Below, one piece after another: positions 21,087 through 30,768 of a stretch of DNA of 64,000 nt. The translations under genes and the position numbers were made by a program. The notes beneath the pieces were generated by a model. It did no database searches, was not told where the DNA came from, and saw nothing but the letters and a program-made list of their open reading frames with translations. Within the stretch, counting starts at the first letter, position 1. Each line of letters opens with the position of its first letter. The stretch lies in NCBI RefSeq assembly GCF_001425385.1, contig NZ_LMQO01000007.1, positions 1 through 64,000 on the forward strand. The letters are read 5' to 3'. This stretch comes from Sphingomonas sp. Leaf407. Lineage in GTDB: Bacteria; Pseudomonadota; Alphaproteobacteria; Sphingomonadales; Sphingomonadaceae.

Positions 21087-21098
21087 GAGGACACACAC

Positions 21099-22151
21099 AT
21101 GCGCATCTTCGTCACCGGCGGCGCCGGCTTCATCGGTTCGGCGTTGGTGCGCCACTTGATCGAAAATACCGACCACGAAGTCCTGAACTTCGACAAGCTG
21201 ACCTATGCCGGCACGCTGACCACCGTCGAGCGCGTCGCCGACAGCGATCGCTATCAGTTCGTGCAGGGCGACATCTGTGATGCCGACGCGGTTCGCGAAG
21301 CGATCACGGCGTTCAAGCCCGATGTCGTCACCCATCTGGCCGCCGAGAGCCATGTCGACCGCTCGATCGATGGCCCCGGCGCGTTCATTCAGACGAATGT
21401 CATCGGCACTTTCGTAATGCTGTCCGAAGCGCGCGCATATTGGCTGGGGCTGGATGCGGACGCCAAGGCAGCGTTCCGCTTCCACCATATCTCGACCGAC
21501 GAAGTGTACGGGACGCTGGGCGACACCGGTCTGTTCACCGAGGAAACGCCGTACGATCCGCGTTCGCCCTATTCGGCGTCGAAGGCCGGGTCGGACCATC
21601 TGGTCAGCGCATGGGGCCACACCTTCGGCCTGCCGGTGCTCATCACCAACTGCTCGAACAACTACGGTCCCTATCACTTCCCCGAGAAGCTGGTCCCGCT
21701 GATGATCGCCAAGGCACTGGATGGCGAGCCGCTGCCGATCTACGGCAAGGGCGATCAGGTCCGCGACTGGCTCTATGTCGAGGATCACGTTCGCGCGCTG
21801 CAGGCGGTGTTCGAGCGCGGCGAGGTCGGCCGTACCTACAACGTCGGCGGGCACAACGAGCGGCAGAACATCGAGGTCGTCCAGACGCTGTGCGCGATCC
21901 TCGACGAACTGCGCCCGCGCGCCGATGGTACGCCGTACGCACAGCAGATGACCGAGGTCGCCGACCGTCCGGGCCACGACAAGCGCTATGCGATCGATGC
22001 CTCGCGCATCGGCGCGGAACTGGACTGGACGCCGGCGGAAACCTTCGAGACCGGCATTCGCAAGACCGTCGAATGGTATCTGGCGAACGAGGCATGGTGG
22101 CGGCCGCTGGTCGCGGCCAAGGCGTCGCAGCGTCGCGGTGTCGCAGCGTAA
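21099..22151 (+). CDS. rmlB: dTDP-glucose 4,6-dehydratase
   Basis: 350 residues. NAD-binding motif [15 protein letters not shown] at the start. [15 protein letters not shown] follows, then the catalytic STDEVYG and [12 protein letters not shown]. It forms dTDP-4-keto-6-deoxyglucose, step two of dTDP-L-rhamnose synthesis. AAGAGGA lies at a good distance before ATG 21099. A damaged partial second copy of such a gene is at 43.5-43.9 kb, so this is the working one in the window. Confidence 0.96.
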   Translation: MRIFVTGGAGFIGSALVRHLIENTDHEVLNFDKLTYAGTLTTVERVADSDRYQFVQGDICDADAVREAITAFKPDVVTHLAAESHVDRSIDGPGAFIQTNVIGTFVMLSEARAYWLGLDADAKAAFRFHHISTDEVYGTLGDTGLFTEETPYDPRSPYSASKAGSDHLVSAWGHTFGLPVLITNCSNNYGPYHFPEKLVPLMIAKALDGEPLPIYGKGDQVRDWLYVEDHVRALQAVFERGEVGRTYNVGGHNERQNIEVVQTLCAILDELRPRADGTPYAQQMTEVADRPGHDKRYAIDASRIGAELDWTPAETFETGIRKTVEWYLANEAWWRPLVAAKASQRRGVAA

Positions 22152-22169
22152 GATCGTCGACGTGTCGAC

Positions 22170-23086
22170 ATGTCGGAGAATGATGTGACCAAGACGATCC
22201 TCGTCACCGGAGCGGGCGGCCAGCTCGGGACCGAACTGCAACGCTGCGCATGGCCCGAGGGCTATGAAGTGATCGCGATCGATCACGACACGCTCGACCT
22301 AACCGATACGGCGGCGATCACCGCCAAGGTTGCCGAACAGGAATGGGCGGCGGTCATCAACGGTGCCGCCTATACCGCGGTCGACAAGGCCGAAAGCGAC
22401 CTCGTCACCGCATGGGGCGTCAACGCGATGGCCCCCGCCGCCTTCGCCGAGGCCTGTGTGAAGGCGGGCATTCCGCTGGTGCAGGTGTCGACCGACTATG
22501 TCTTCGCCGGCGACAAGCAGGGCGCGTGGGAGGTGAACGATCCGGTCGCACCGCTCGGCGTCTATGGTGCCTCCAAGCTCGGCGGCGAGCTGGCGGTGCG
22601 GACCAGCGGCGTGCGTCACGCGATCGTGCGCACCGCCTGGGTCGTGTCGGCGCATGGCAACAACTTCGTCAAGACGATGCTGCGCGTCGGGACCACCCGT
22701 GACCAGCTCTCGGTCGTCGCCGACCAGCATGGCTCGCCGACCAGCGCCGCCGATCTGGCGCAGGCGCTGATGACGATCACGCTGCGGCTGATCGAGGACG
22801 AGGCAGCCCCGACCGGCACCTTCCACTTCAGCAACGCCGGCGCGACGCACTGGGCAGGCTTCGCCACCGAAATCTTCCGCCAGAGCGCAGCACGCGGCGG
22901 CGCGACCGCTGAGGTCGTTCCGATCCCGAGCAGCGACTATCCCACGCCAGCCAAGCGCCCGGCCAACTCGCTGCTGAGCCACGACGCGATCCGCGCCGCC
23001 TATGGCATCGAACCGCGGCCGTGGCAGGCAGCGCTCGGCGACATTCTCGACGAACTCATCGGCACCCCGACAAAGGACCACGACGC

Positions 23087-23090
<4 letters not shown>
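22170..23090 (+). CDS. rmlD: dTDP-4-dehydrorhamnose reductase
   Basis: 306 residues, with [20 protein letters not shown] (GxxGxxG), [19 protein letters not shown] and the YGASKLGGE catalytic YxxxK. It reduces the 4-keto group to give dTDP-L-rhamnose using NAD(P)H. The start is ATG 22170, inside a GTCGAC-rich stretch. The stop overlaps the rmlA start (ATGA). GGAG after the ATG at 22170 could instead serve a start further in, so a slightly shorter form is possible. Confidence 0.95.
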
Positions 23091-23956
<866 letters not shown>

Positions 23957-23962
23957 GCCCGA

Positions 23963-25126
23963 TTAGCTACCGGGCGGGGCAAGCCCATGTCCCGCCAGCC
24001 ACGCGCGATCCTCAGCCGTGCCGCGCAGCCAATGGTCGATCATGTCTCCCCATTTGACCGGGTTCTGCATCCGCGCCCATGCTGCTGCCGATCCGAGCGA
24101 CAGGCGGGCATAGAGATCGGGATCGCCGGCAAGGCGCAGGACGGCGTCGGCCAGTGCGTGGACCGCTCCCGCCCGGAAGATCAGCGCGCTTTCGCCGTCG
24201 ACCAGATGCCCCGCGAACATCGGATGGTCCGAGGCGATCACCGGAGTACGCGATGCCAGCCCTTCGAACAGGGTCAGCGGCAGTCCTTCGGGAAAGCTGT
24301 GCCGACTGGGGACCACCACCGCGTCGGCGGCGTGCATCATCGCCGGGACCTGGTGGTTGGGCACCAGCCCGACAAAATGCACCCGGTCGGCCACCCCCAG
24401 ACGCCGGGCCAGCGCCTCGAACCGTGGCCGTGCCCCCGCCCCGACCAGATCAAGGCGGACATCGGCCCGATCGCGCAAGGCCGCGACCGCACGGATCAGA
24501 TCGCCGACCCCCTTCTTGCCCGACAGACCACCGACATAGAGCAGACGGAAAATACCCCCCGCCGGCCGATGTTTGGGCGGTTGATCGGCGGGCGTGCGGT
24601 GATGCGGAAAGTCCCACGCCAGCACCTTGGCCGAGTGGACACCGAAATCGACGAGCGCCCGCGCGGCATTGCGGCCATGGTTCGCGACCAGCGTGACGCC
24701 GGGATCGTTGAGCAGCGCCGGCAGACGACGGAACCGCCACCAGCGGTCGTACAGTCCGGCAAAACTGTCGGCGAGCAGCACGCCAAGATGGATACGCCGG
24801 GCAAGCCCCCAGCGGATCAGCGCCATCATCGGCCCGCACACGATCAGGTGCGTCGGATCGAACGCCTCGACCGCGCGCAGGACCGGTCCCGGATCGCGGT
24901 AGAAATCGGCCCCCGCGCCGATCACCGTCACCCCACTTGGCAGGACCTCATGATAGGGCGGCGCCAGCCCGCACAGGAAGCCGACCGCCTCGGCCTGATC
25001 CCGGAACCGCTCGAGCTGGTCGAGGATATAGCCGTGGCCGTAATAGGTTTCCTCGCCCGTCAGCCGGCGCAGCCGGTCGGATTCATGAAAATCCCCGGCG
25101 AACTGCACGATCAGCAACCGCTTCAT
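23963..25126 (-). CDS. GT4-family glycosyltransferase
   Basis: 387 residues from ATG 25126 (MKRLLIVQFAGDFHESDRLR), with a good GGAGG upstream; a longer in-frame ORF would run through the flippase gene. It has a GT-B layout: ADSFAGLYDRWW in the acceptor half, FRLLYVGGLSGKKGVGDLIR in the donor half and PSRHSFPEGLPLTLFEGLAS as the EX7E region. Its start overlaps the flippase stop (ATGA). The two form a minus-strand transcription unit convergent with rmlCBDA. Confidence 0.86.
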   Translation of the reverse strand: MKRLLIVQFAGDFHESDRLRRLTGEETYYGHGYILDQLERFRDQAEAVGFLCGLAPPYHEVLPSGVTVIGAGADFYRDPGPVLRAVEAFDPTHLIVCGPMMALIRWGLARRIHLGVLLADSFAGLYDRWWRFRRLPALLNDPGVTLVANHGRNAARALVDFGVHSAKVLAWDFPHHRTPADQPPKHRPAGGIFRLLYVGGLSGKKGVGDLIRAVAALRDRADVRLDLVGAGARPRFEALARRLGVADRVHFVGLVPNHQVPAMMHAADAVVVPSRHSFPEGLPLTLFEGLASRTPVIASDHPMFAGHLVDGESALIFRAGAVHALADAVLRLAGDPDLYARLSLGSAAAWARMQNPVKWGDMIDHWLRGTAEDRAWLAGHGLAPPGS

Positions 25127-26487
25127 CGCATCCCTCCCAGCGGACTGCCCAGCGCCAGTTCCCAGCGCAGCGCCAGCAGCACCGCGAACACCCCCGCCGC
25201 CATGCCGACTGCCAGCAGGTCCTGTCGCCAGAAGTGCAGCCGGACGCGGTGGAGCCCGATCGCGACATAGCCATATTGGCACAACTCGGTAAGCGCGATC
25301 GCCACTACCGCACCGGGAAAGCCCCCCACCCGGTAGCCGAGCGGCAGCAGCACCGCGAGCGTGCCGAGCCGCAACAGATTGGCGATGCTGGCGAAGAACG
25401 GGCGCCCGGCGCTCAGCAGCAGCGCGCCGTTGAGGTTGGAGAGGACCGCGAACACCGCGCCACCGAGCAAAACGCTCAGGATCCATCCCGCTTCGGCATA
25501 GCGCGGATCATAGATAGCGCGGATCACCAGATCGGCTCCCGCCGCAACTGCGGCCAGCCCGGCGCAGACCGACCAGACGAACAGTGCCCGAATATGTCCG
25601 ATCCGCACCAGTGCCTGGGGCCGATTGGGCGGGGCGACCCCGGCCAGGGCGGGGAAGACGATCTGATAGCCCATGCGTCCGGCAAGGGTCGTCGGTACTT
25701 CGGCGATCGCGCGGGCGACACCATAGATGCCGAGCAGTGCCAGCGGCACGACCTGTCCCAGATACAGACGGTCGAGGTTGCTCGCGGCATAGGTCGCCAG
25801 CGAGGTGATCGCGATCCATTTGCCGAAATGGACGATCCGCAGCACCGTGGTCCGCTCCAGTCGCCAGCGCTGTCCGGCATCGGGCAGCGTATAGCTCAGC
25901 GCCGATCGGATCGCGACCGCAAGGACGAGGCCGATCGCCGGTGCCCAGACCGAGCGCAGCCACAGCGCCAGCCCCACCTGCACCGCGAACGCCGCCGCTT
26001 CGCAGGTCAGCTCGAACAGGTTGCGTTGCCGCACTTCCAGTTGCTTGACCAGCACGAAGATCGCGGTCGAATGCGCGCCGCCGATCGCAGGCGAGAGTGC
26101 CGCGAGCAGGAAGATGCGGATGTCGATGCCATAGGCAGGCCCCAGCAGCGGCGCGGCGGCCAGGAAAATACCGGTCAGCATCAATCCACGCAGCAGTTGC
26201 AATGTCCACGCGATGTCGCGGAATCGCCGGTCCAGTCCGTCGGGATGATGGACGATATTCTGCTCGATGCCGACGTCGCTCAGCAGCTCGATCCCGAGGC
26301 GGATGGCGTTGACGACCACCATCACCCCCAGCACCGATGGCGCCAGCAACCACGCGAACACGATGTTGAGGCCGAACTTCAACCCCGCCGAGGCGACGAA
26401 CGTCCCCATGGTCCACGCGAACTTGCCGAGATAGCCTTCGGCGGGGGATGCCGCACCGGTCCTGTCGCTGTCGTCCCCCCTGTCCAT
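25123..26487 (-). CDS. Oligosaccharide flippase, Wzx/RfbX-type (second of three)
   Basis: 454 residues from ATG 26487. It has about twelve to fourteen helices and the N-terminal pattern GKFAWTMGTFVASAGLKFGL of the polysaccharide-synthesis MVF/MATE group. A mid-protein segment DRLYLGQVVPLALLGIYGVA is typical of WzxC/AmsL-like members. It is coupled to the glycosyltransferase downstream. A second full-length flippase in the same cluster suggests another exported glycan or acquisition of a cassette. Confidence 0.85.
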   Translation of the reverse strand: MDRGDDSDRTGAASPAEGYLGKFAWTMGTFVASAGLKFGLNIVFAWLLAPSVLGVMVVVNAIRLGIELLSDVGIEQNIVHHPDGLDRRFRDIAWTLQLLRGLMLTGIFLAAAPLLGPAYGIDIRIFLLAALSPAIGGAHSTAIFVLVKQLEVRQRNLFELTCEAAAFAVQVGLALWLRSVWAPAIGLVLAVAIRSALSYTLPDAGQRWRLERTTVLRIVHFGKWIAITSLATYAASNLDRLYLGQVVPLALLGIYGVARAIAEVPTTLAGRMGYQIVFPALAGVAPPNRPQALVRIGHIRALFVWSVCAGLAAVAAGADLVIRAIYDPRYAEAGWILSVLLGGAVFAVLSNLNGALLLSAGRPFFASIANLLRLGTLAVLLPLGYRVGGFPGAVVAIALTELCQYGYVAIGLHRVRLHFWRQDLLAVGMAAGVFAVLLALRWELALGSPLGGMR

Positions 26488-26587
26488 GACGCGAGCCTTA
26501 GGGAGCAAATCGACCCCGGACAACGGCCGCCCCGAACGCCGGGGTTCGCCGATCGGCAAAGGTCGTCCGCTCCGACAGGGTAGCGCT

Positions 26588-27826
26588 TCAGAACCCGTCG
26601 GCGATCGCCGATAACCGGGCAGCAACCAACGCGGTTGTGTCACGCGTGACGCCGGCGTCGCGTGCGGCGGCGGACCAGCCCGCCACTGCCGCCGTGACCT
26701 GATCGACGATCGCGGCGACCTGTCGCACAGGCACCCCATGTACCTTGGCGAGCCGGTCGACATGGCTGCGCGTCACGCTACGTCCTTCGCCTGAAACCGC
26801 CAGATAATGTTCGCCGCCCGGCCCGTCGGAGAAGGTCAGGTCATAGGCCGGGGCAAGCCGCCATTCGCCGCGATCGTCCATCAGATAGGCGTGCTGGCGC
26901 GTATGGTCGTCGCGGTTGCCGGCCAGCACATTGAAGATCATCCGGCGAAACGCCTCGACCACATCGGCGTCGTTGCGCGTGATCGCCCGCGTCGCGCGCA
27001 GGAACAGGTCATAGTCGACCGCGCCCGCGATGTGCGGCGGTGCTTCGATCGCGCCGGCGAGCGACGCCATATGTATCCGCCGCCCCCCGCCCGGTCGGTC
27101 GAAGCGGCGCGTCGCGAACCAGCCTGGGCCGCTTGCCGCCGGGACAAGGCGCGTCTCGGCCATCGTTACCCCGGCAGCGGTCGCCATCATGGCATAGGCG
27201 AGTTCCAGCGGACCGATGTCGACCGGATCAGCGGCGGCAGGAAATTTGACGATCCATGCGGCGTGATCGGCGGGCAGTTCGCTATCGCCCGCACTGATCG
27301 TACCATCGCTGCCGAAGCCGACATGGACCTTGGGTCGGGCCCCGCCCGACGCCCCGCCCAGATCGGCGAGCAGGTCGCTCAACCCTTCGCCTCGACCTTG
27401 CAGGATCGCGCGTGATTCGGCGGCAAGCACATCAAGATCGATCGCATAATCGTCAGGCGACGGGGTGGTCGCCGGCGCGAAGGTCAGCGCGCCACGACCA
27501 TGATCGCCGACCAGCGCCAGTCGGTCGAGCGGCGAGAGGCTCCCGAAATCGATCCCCATCCGATGCAGCCGGCGGCGCATTAGCAGCGCACCCCAGCCTT
27601 CGGGCAGGCTGTCGGCAAGGAAGCCGTGTAACCCGTCGAACCCGGCGGCGCGGGCACCATGCAGTCCCGGCTCGGGCGGATAATAGAGCGGCGAGACGCG
27701 TAGCCCCGCCACCACGACCGTCGCATCCCATTCGAGCTGCGCGCGGCGGTCGGCGAAGGCGACGCGCGCGACCGGCCCTTGCCCATGGAGCGACAATGCG
27801 AGCGGCTGTCCCGGTAGCAGCTTCAC
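26588..27826 (-). CDS. hipA: HipA-family serine/threonine kinase toxin
   Basis: 412 residues from GTG 27826, which shares GTGA with the hipB stop. The N-terminal HipA_N domain shows HGFLADSLPEGWGALLM, and GGASGGARPKVHV is the P-loop-like region. The kinase core has NVLAGNRDDHTRQHAYLMD (catalytic Asp near residue 307) and LAPAYDLT (metal-binding Asp near 329). HipA toxins phosphorylate aminoacyl-tRNA synthetases such as GltX and cause growth arrest; HipB neutralises them. The Asn expected after DDHxx is Gln here (position 311), which may weaken metal binding. Confidence 0.88.
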   Translation of the reverse strand: MKLLPGQPLALSLHGQGPVARVAFADRRAQLEWDATVVVAGLRVSPLYYPPEPGLHGARAAGFDGLHGFLADSLPEGWGALLMRRRLHRMGIDFGSLSPLDRLALVGDHGRGALTFAPATTPSPDDYAIDLDVLAAESRAILQGRGEGLSDLLADLGGASGGARPKVHVGFGSDGTISAGDSELPADHAAWIVKFPAAADPVDIGPLELAYAMMATAAGVTMAETRLVPAASGPGWFATRRFDRPGGGRRIHMASLAGAIEAPPHIAGAVDYDLFLRATRAITRNDADVVEAFRRMIFNVLAGNRDDHTRQHAYLMDDRGEWRLAPAYDLTFSDGPGGEHYLAVSGEGRSVTRSHVDRLAKVHGVPVRQVAAIVDQVTAAVAGWSAAARDAGVTRDTTALVAARLSAIADGF

Positions 27827-28101
27827 CTTGCGGTGCCCACTTGCTGACGGAGCAGGGCGTCGATGCTGGTCGCCGCTGGCAGCGGGAACAGCGCGGCAAG
27901 CGTATCCTCGCAGCGCAGCGCCAGCGCCGCACGGACCAGATCGTCGATCGACGCCCGGCCCTCCGTCTCCATCCGCCGCCACGTCCGGTGCGCGACCCCG
28001 GCGCGCTTCGCGCTTTCGACCTGGGTCCAGCCCATCGCCTTGCGCCGCGCACGGATCGCCGCACCAATCGTCATCGCCAGTTCGGTGGGAGTGTGCAGCA
28101 T
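27823..28101 (-). CDS. hipB: HipB-family XRE antitoxin/repressor
   Basis: 92 residues. A lambda-repressor-type HTH spans about residues 10-65: TIGAAIRARRKAMGWTQVES then AKRAGVAHRTWRRMETEGRA. Antitoxins of this family bind HipA and repress their own operon by binding palindromes upstream. The start ATG 28101 sits directly beside a set of palindromic sites. It is coupled to hipA by a four-base overlap. Confidence 0.88.
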   Translation of the reverse strand: MLHTPTELAMTIGAAIRARRKAMGWTQVESAKRAGVAHRTWRRMETEGRASIDDLVRAALALRCEDTLAALFPLPAATSIDALLRQQVGTAR

Positions 28102-28102
28102 G

Positions 28103-28156
28103 GGCCGTATATGGCCGATATTGGCATAAATAGAAATATATTGGCCATATACGGCC
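28103..28156. promoter_or_regulatory. Paired palindromic operators upstream of hipBA
   Basis: GGCCGTATATGGCC at 28103-28116 and its exact reverse complement GGCCATATACGGCC at 28143-28156 flank an AT-rich 26-base core. Each site is itself nearly palindromic, with GGCC arms. A related GCC-GATATT-GGC element starts at about 28114. This matches the multi-operator autoregulation known for hipBA. That HipB binds here is inference. Confidence 0.7.
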
Positions 28157-28239
28157 GATGTTTTGATTTGTGGTCCGCGCCACCACGTCCCCGCGGGCAA
28201 CGCCTGACACGCCCGACACGAACTGATACACCCTCGCCC

Positions 28240-28863
28240 ATGTTCGCGCAGTTCCTGACGCCGGCCTATCTGCCCTTCGCCGTGACGTTCGCCATCATGA
28301 TCGGCATCGGCCTGATCGAAGCGATCGGGCTGGGGCTGGGCCAACTCGATCTCGATACCGGGGTCGGAGCCGATGCCGATGGGGCGGGCGGGGTGCTCGA
28401 CTGGCTGGGGCTGGGCGGGGAGCTGCCGATCCTGATCTGGCTGACGTCGCTGCTCGGCTGCGTCACCATCGCCGGCATCGCGCTCCAGCAGGGGGCGACG
28501 GCGCTGACCGGTGCGCCGCTGGCGTGGGGCGGGGCGCTGGCGGGGGCGCTGGTCGCGGGCGCGCTGCTCAACACGCTGGCGGCGAACGGCCTCGCGCGGG
28601 TCATGCCCGGCTATGAGACGACGGTGATCCATACCGACGAACTGCTGCGCGGGCGCGGCACCATCCTCGAAGGGACGGCGCGGCGCGGCATGCCGGCCCG
28701 CGCCAAGGTGGTCGATCGCCACGGGCAGGCGCATGTCGTCATGGTCGAGCCGCACGACGACGGCGATGCGATCGCGGCGGGCGAAACCGCGCTGCTGGTC
28801 CGGCGCGAGGGCAAAATCTTCTTCGCGCTGCCCGACAGGGGATCGATCTTCACGCCGCTCTAG
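28240..28863 (+). CDS. YqiJ-like membrane protein with OB-fold domain
   Basis: 207 residues from ATG 28240. Hydrophobic helices run to about residue 120 (PFAVTFAIMIGIGLIEAIGL, LPILIWLTSLLGCVTIAGIA). A C-terminal soluble beta-rich domain (GRGTILEGTARRGMPARAKV) has the look of the YqiJ OB-fold. YqiJ proteins are encoded beside YqiK flotillins and are thought to form membrane microdomains with them. That is the arrangement here, with a 31-base gap to the flotillin gene. Confidence 0.82.
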   Translation: MFAQFLTPAYLPFAVTFAIMIGIGLIEAIGLGLGQLDLDTGVGADADGAGGVLDWLGLGGELPILIWLTSLLGCVTIAGIALQQGATALTGAPLAWGGALAGALVAGALLNTLAANGLARVMPGYETTVIHTDELLRGRGTILEGTARRGMPARAKVVDRHGQAHVVMVEPHDDGDAIAAGETALLVRREGKIFFALPDRGSIFTPL

Positions 28864-28894
28864 GTCAGGATAAGGCACGCCAGGGGGGATCGAC

Positions 28895-30601
28895 GTGCCG
28901 GAATCGCTTGTAACCATTTTGATCTATGCGGGAATCGTCCTGCTCGCGTTCATCGTGATCGGCATCGTGCTGACCCGGCTGTATCGCCGCGCGACGAAGG
29001 ACGTGGCGCTGATCCGCACCGGGTTCGGCGGCGAAAAGGTCGTGCTGAACGGCGGCATCATGGTGTTTCCGGTGCTGCACGAACTGATGCAGGTCCGGCT
29101 GACGACGGTGAAGCTGGAGGTGTCGCGGCTCAACAAGGATGCGCTCATCACCCTCGACAAGCTGCGCGTCGATGTCGTCGGGCTGTTCCATATCAAGGTG
29201 AAGCCCGACGCGGAATCGATCGCCGCCGCCGCGCAGACGCTGGGCGATTCGGTCAACAGCGGCGATGCGGTCAAATCGCTGCTCGACGGCAAGCTGGTCT
29301 CGGCGCTGCGATCGGTCGCGGCGACGATGACGATGGAGCATCTTCACGCCAACCGCGCCGACTTCATCCAGAAGGTGCAGGAAGCGCTGATGACCGATCT
29401 CGACATGAACGGGTTTCATCTGGAATCGGTCAGCATCACCCATTTCGATCAGACCGCGTTCGAACATTTCAACGAAAACAATGCGTTCGATGCCGAGGGG
29501 CTGACCGTGCTGACCCGCACGATCGAGGAGCGCAAGAAGATCCGCAACGACATCGTCGCGACCAACCGCGTCGCGATCGAGCAGCGCAACCTCGAGGCGA
29601 ACAACCAGTCGCTGGAGATCGCGCAGGCGGCCGAACAGGCCAGGCTGGTGCAGGAGCAGACGCTGGCGGCACGGCGCGCCGAACAGACGACGGCGATCGC
29701 CACCGCCGAGGCCGAGCAGACCCGCCTCGCCGAAATCGCACGGATCACCGCGACCCAGGCGCAGACCGTCGCTCAGACCGAGGCCGACAAGATCATCAGG
29801 ACCGCGACGATCGCGCGCGACGGCGCGATCCAGACCGCGACGATCGAACGCGACCGCACGATCGAGATCGCGCGGATCACGACGGCGGTGCAGACCGCGC
29901 AAAAGTCCGAGGAGGAATCGACCGCGACCGCCGCCGCCAACGAGGCACGCGCGCTGGCGGTGCGCGCCGAGGAGAGCGTCGCCACCGCAAAGGCGACCGA
30001 GATCGCGAACCGCAACAAGAGCGTCGCGGTCATTGCCGCGACCCAGCGTGCGCAGGAAGAGGCGGTGCAGATCACCGTCGCCGCGACCGCCGAGAAGGAA
30101 GCCGCCGAAGCCCGCGCCAGCGCGCTGCGCACCGAGGCGATCGCCGAGGCCGAGGCCGAGAAAGCGCGCGCCGAGGGCCGCGAGGCGGCATTCAAGGTCG
30201 ATGCCGCAGGTCAGGCGGCGCTCAACGAAGCGACCAACATCCTCAACGAAGCGCAGACCGCGCTGCTGGTGCGCCGGGCGATGCTCGACGCGCTGCCCGC
30301 GATCCTCGCCGCGGCGGGCAAGCCGATCGAGAATATCGATCGGATCAGCATCGTCGACGCACGCGGCCTCCACGGCGACGGCGGCGGGAGCGACGGCGCG
30401 GCCGAGGGCGCGCCGGGCAACCTTGCCGATGCGGCGGTCGCCGCCGCGATGCGCTACCGTGTCGGCGGACCGCTGATCGACGGGCTGATGGCCGAACTGG
30501 GCATGGCCGGCGGATCGCTGAACGGCATGCTGGCGGGCAGCGGTGCCGCATCAGCCAGCGCATCGCGCGATGCGCGGTCCGGCGTGGGGGGGACCGGTTG
30601 A
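28895..30601 (+). CDS. YqiK-type flotillin (SPFH/band 7 protein)
   Basis: 568 residues from GTG 28895 with AGGGGGG upstream. One N-terminal membrane helix (ILIYAGIVLLAFIVIGIVL) is followed by the SPFH domain (IRTGFGGEKVVLNGGIMVFP). A very long Ala/Glu/Thr-rich coiled coil covers about residues 210-440. The C-terminus is Gly/Ala-rich. Flotillins organise membrane microdomains. YqiK homologues are anchored in the inner membrane with the bulk in the cytoplasm. It is paired with the YqiJ-like gene. Confidence 0.9.
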   Translation: MPESLVTILIYAGIVLLAFIVIGIVLTRLYRRATKDVALIRTGFGGEKVVLNGGIMVFPVLHELMQVRLTTVKLEVSRLNKDALITLDKLRVDVVGLFHIKVKPDAESIAAAAQTLGDSVNSGDAVKSLLDGKLVSALRSVAATMTMEHLHANRADFIQKVQEALMTDLDMNGFHLESVSITHFDQTAFEHFNENNAFDAEGLTVLTRTIEERKKIRNDIVATNRVAIEQRNLEANNQSLEIAQAAEQARLVQEQTLAARRAEQTTAIATAEAEQTRLAEIARITATQAQTVAQTEADKIIRTATIARDGAIQTATIERDRTIEIARITTAVQTAQKSEEESTATAAANEARALAVRAEESVATAKATEIANRNKSVAVIAATQRAQEEAVQITVAATAEKEAAEARASALRTEAIAEAEAEKARAEGREAAFKVDAAGQAALNEATNILNEAQTALLVRRAMLDALPAILAAAGKPIENIDRISIVDARGLHGDGGGSDGAAEGAPGNLADAAVAAAMRYRVGGPLIDGLMAELGMAGGSLNGMLAGSGAASASASRDARSGVGGTG

Positions 30602-30649
30602 CCGACGGGTGACGCGGCAGGCTGACACCGGGATCGCCGCCGGTATCCC

Positions 30650-30752
30650 GAACCATGTCGAGGCGTCTGGTGCTCTCGACCTGGATCCAGCCCACCGCAC
30701 TGCCCCGCATGCGGATGGCAGCGCCGATCTTCGACGTCGGTTCGCGCGGCTT
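30650..30752 (-). pseudogene. Fragment of an XRE/HipB-like antitoxin HTH
   Basis: Read on the minus strand, this stretch gives KIGAAIRMRGSAVGWIQVES and TRRLDMVR. It aligns closely with TIGAAIRARRKAMGWTQVES and AKRAGVAHR of the intact HipB at 28 kb. It has no proper start, and homology stops after about 30 residues. It therefore looks like a leftover HTH fragment of a second related antitoxin gene, lying between the flotillin gene and the recombinase. Confidence 0.6.
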
Positions 30753-30768
30753 ATAGAGTATTGACTGT

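Noticed and set aside
23963..25486. Longer N-terminal form of the GT4 glycosyltransferase
   Set aside because: The extra 120 residues are a shadow of the flippase coding region. The ATG at 25126 has GGAGG and begins the expected first strand.
24937..26583. 548-codon plus-strand ORF opposite the second flippase
   Set aside because: Antisense shadow with Arg/Gln-rich sequence. The minus strand encodes a complete membrane protein.
28865..30373. 502-codon minus-strand ORF opposite the flotillin
   Set aside because: The Arg/Gly/Leu/Asp-rich low-complexity sequence is the antisense of the Ala/Glu-rich coiled coil. It is not a real protein.
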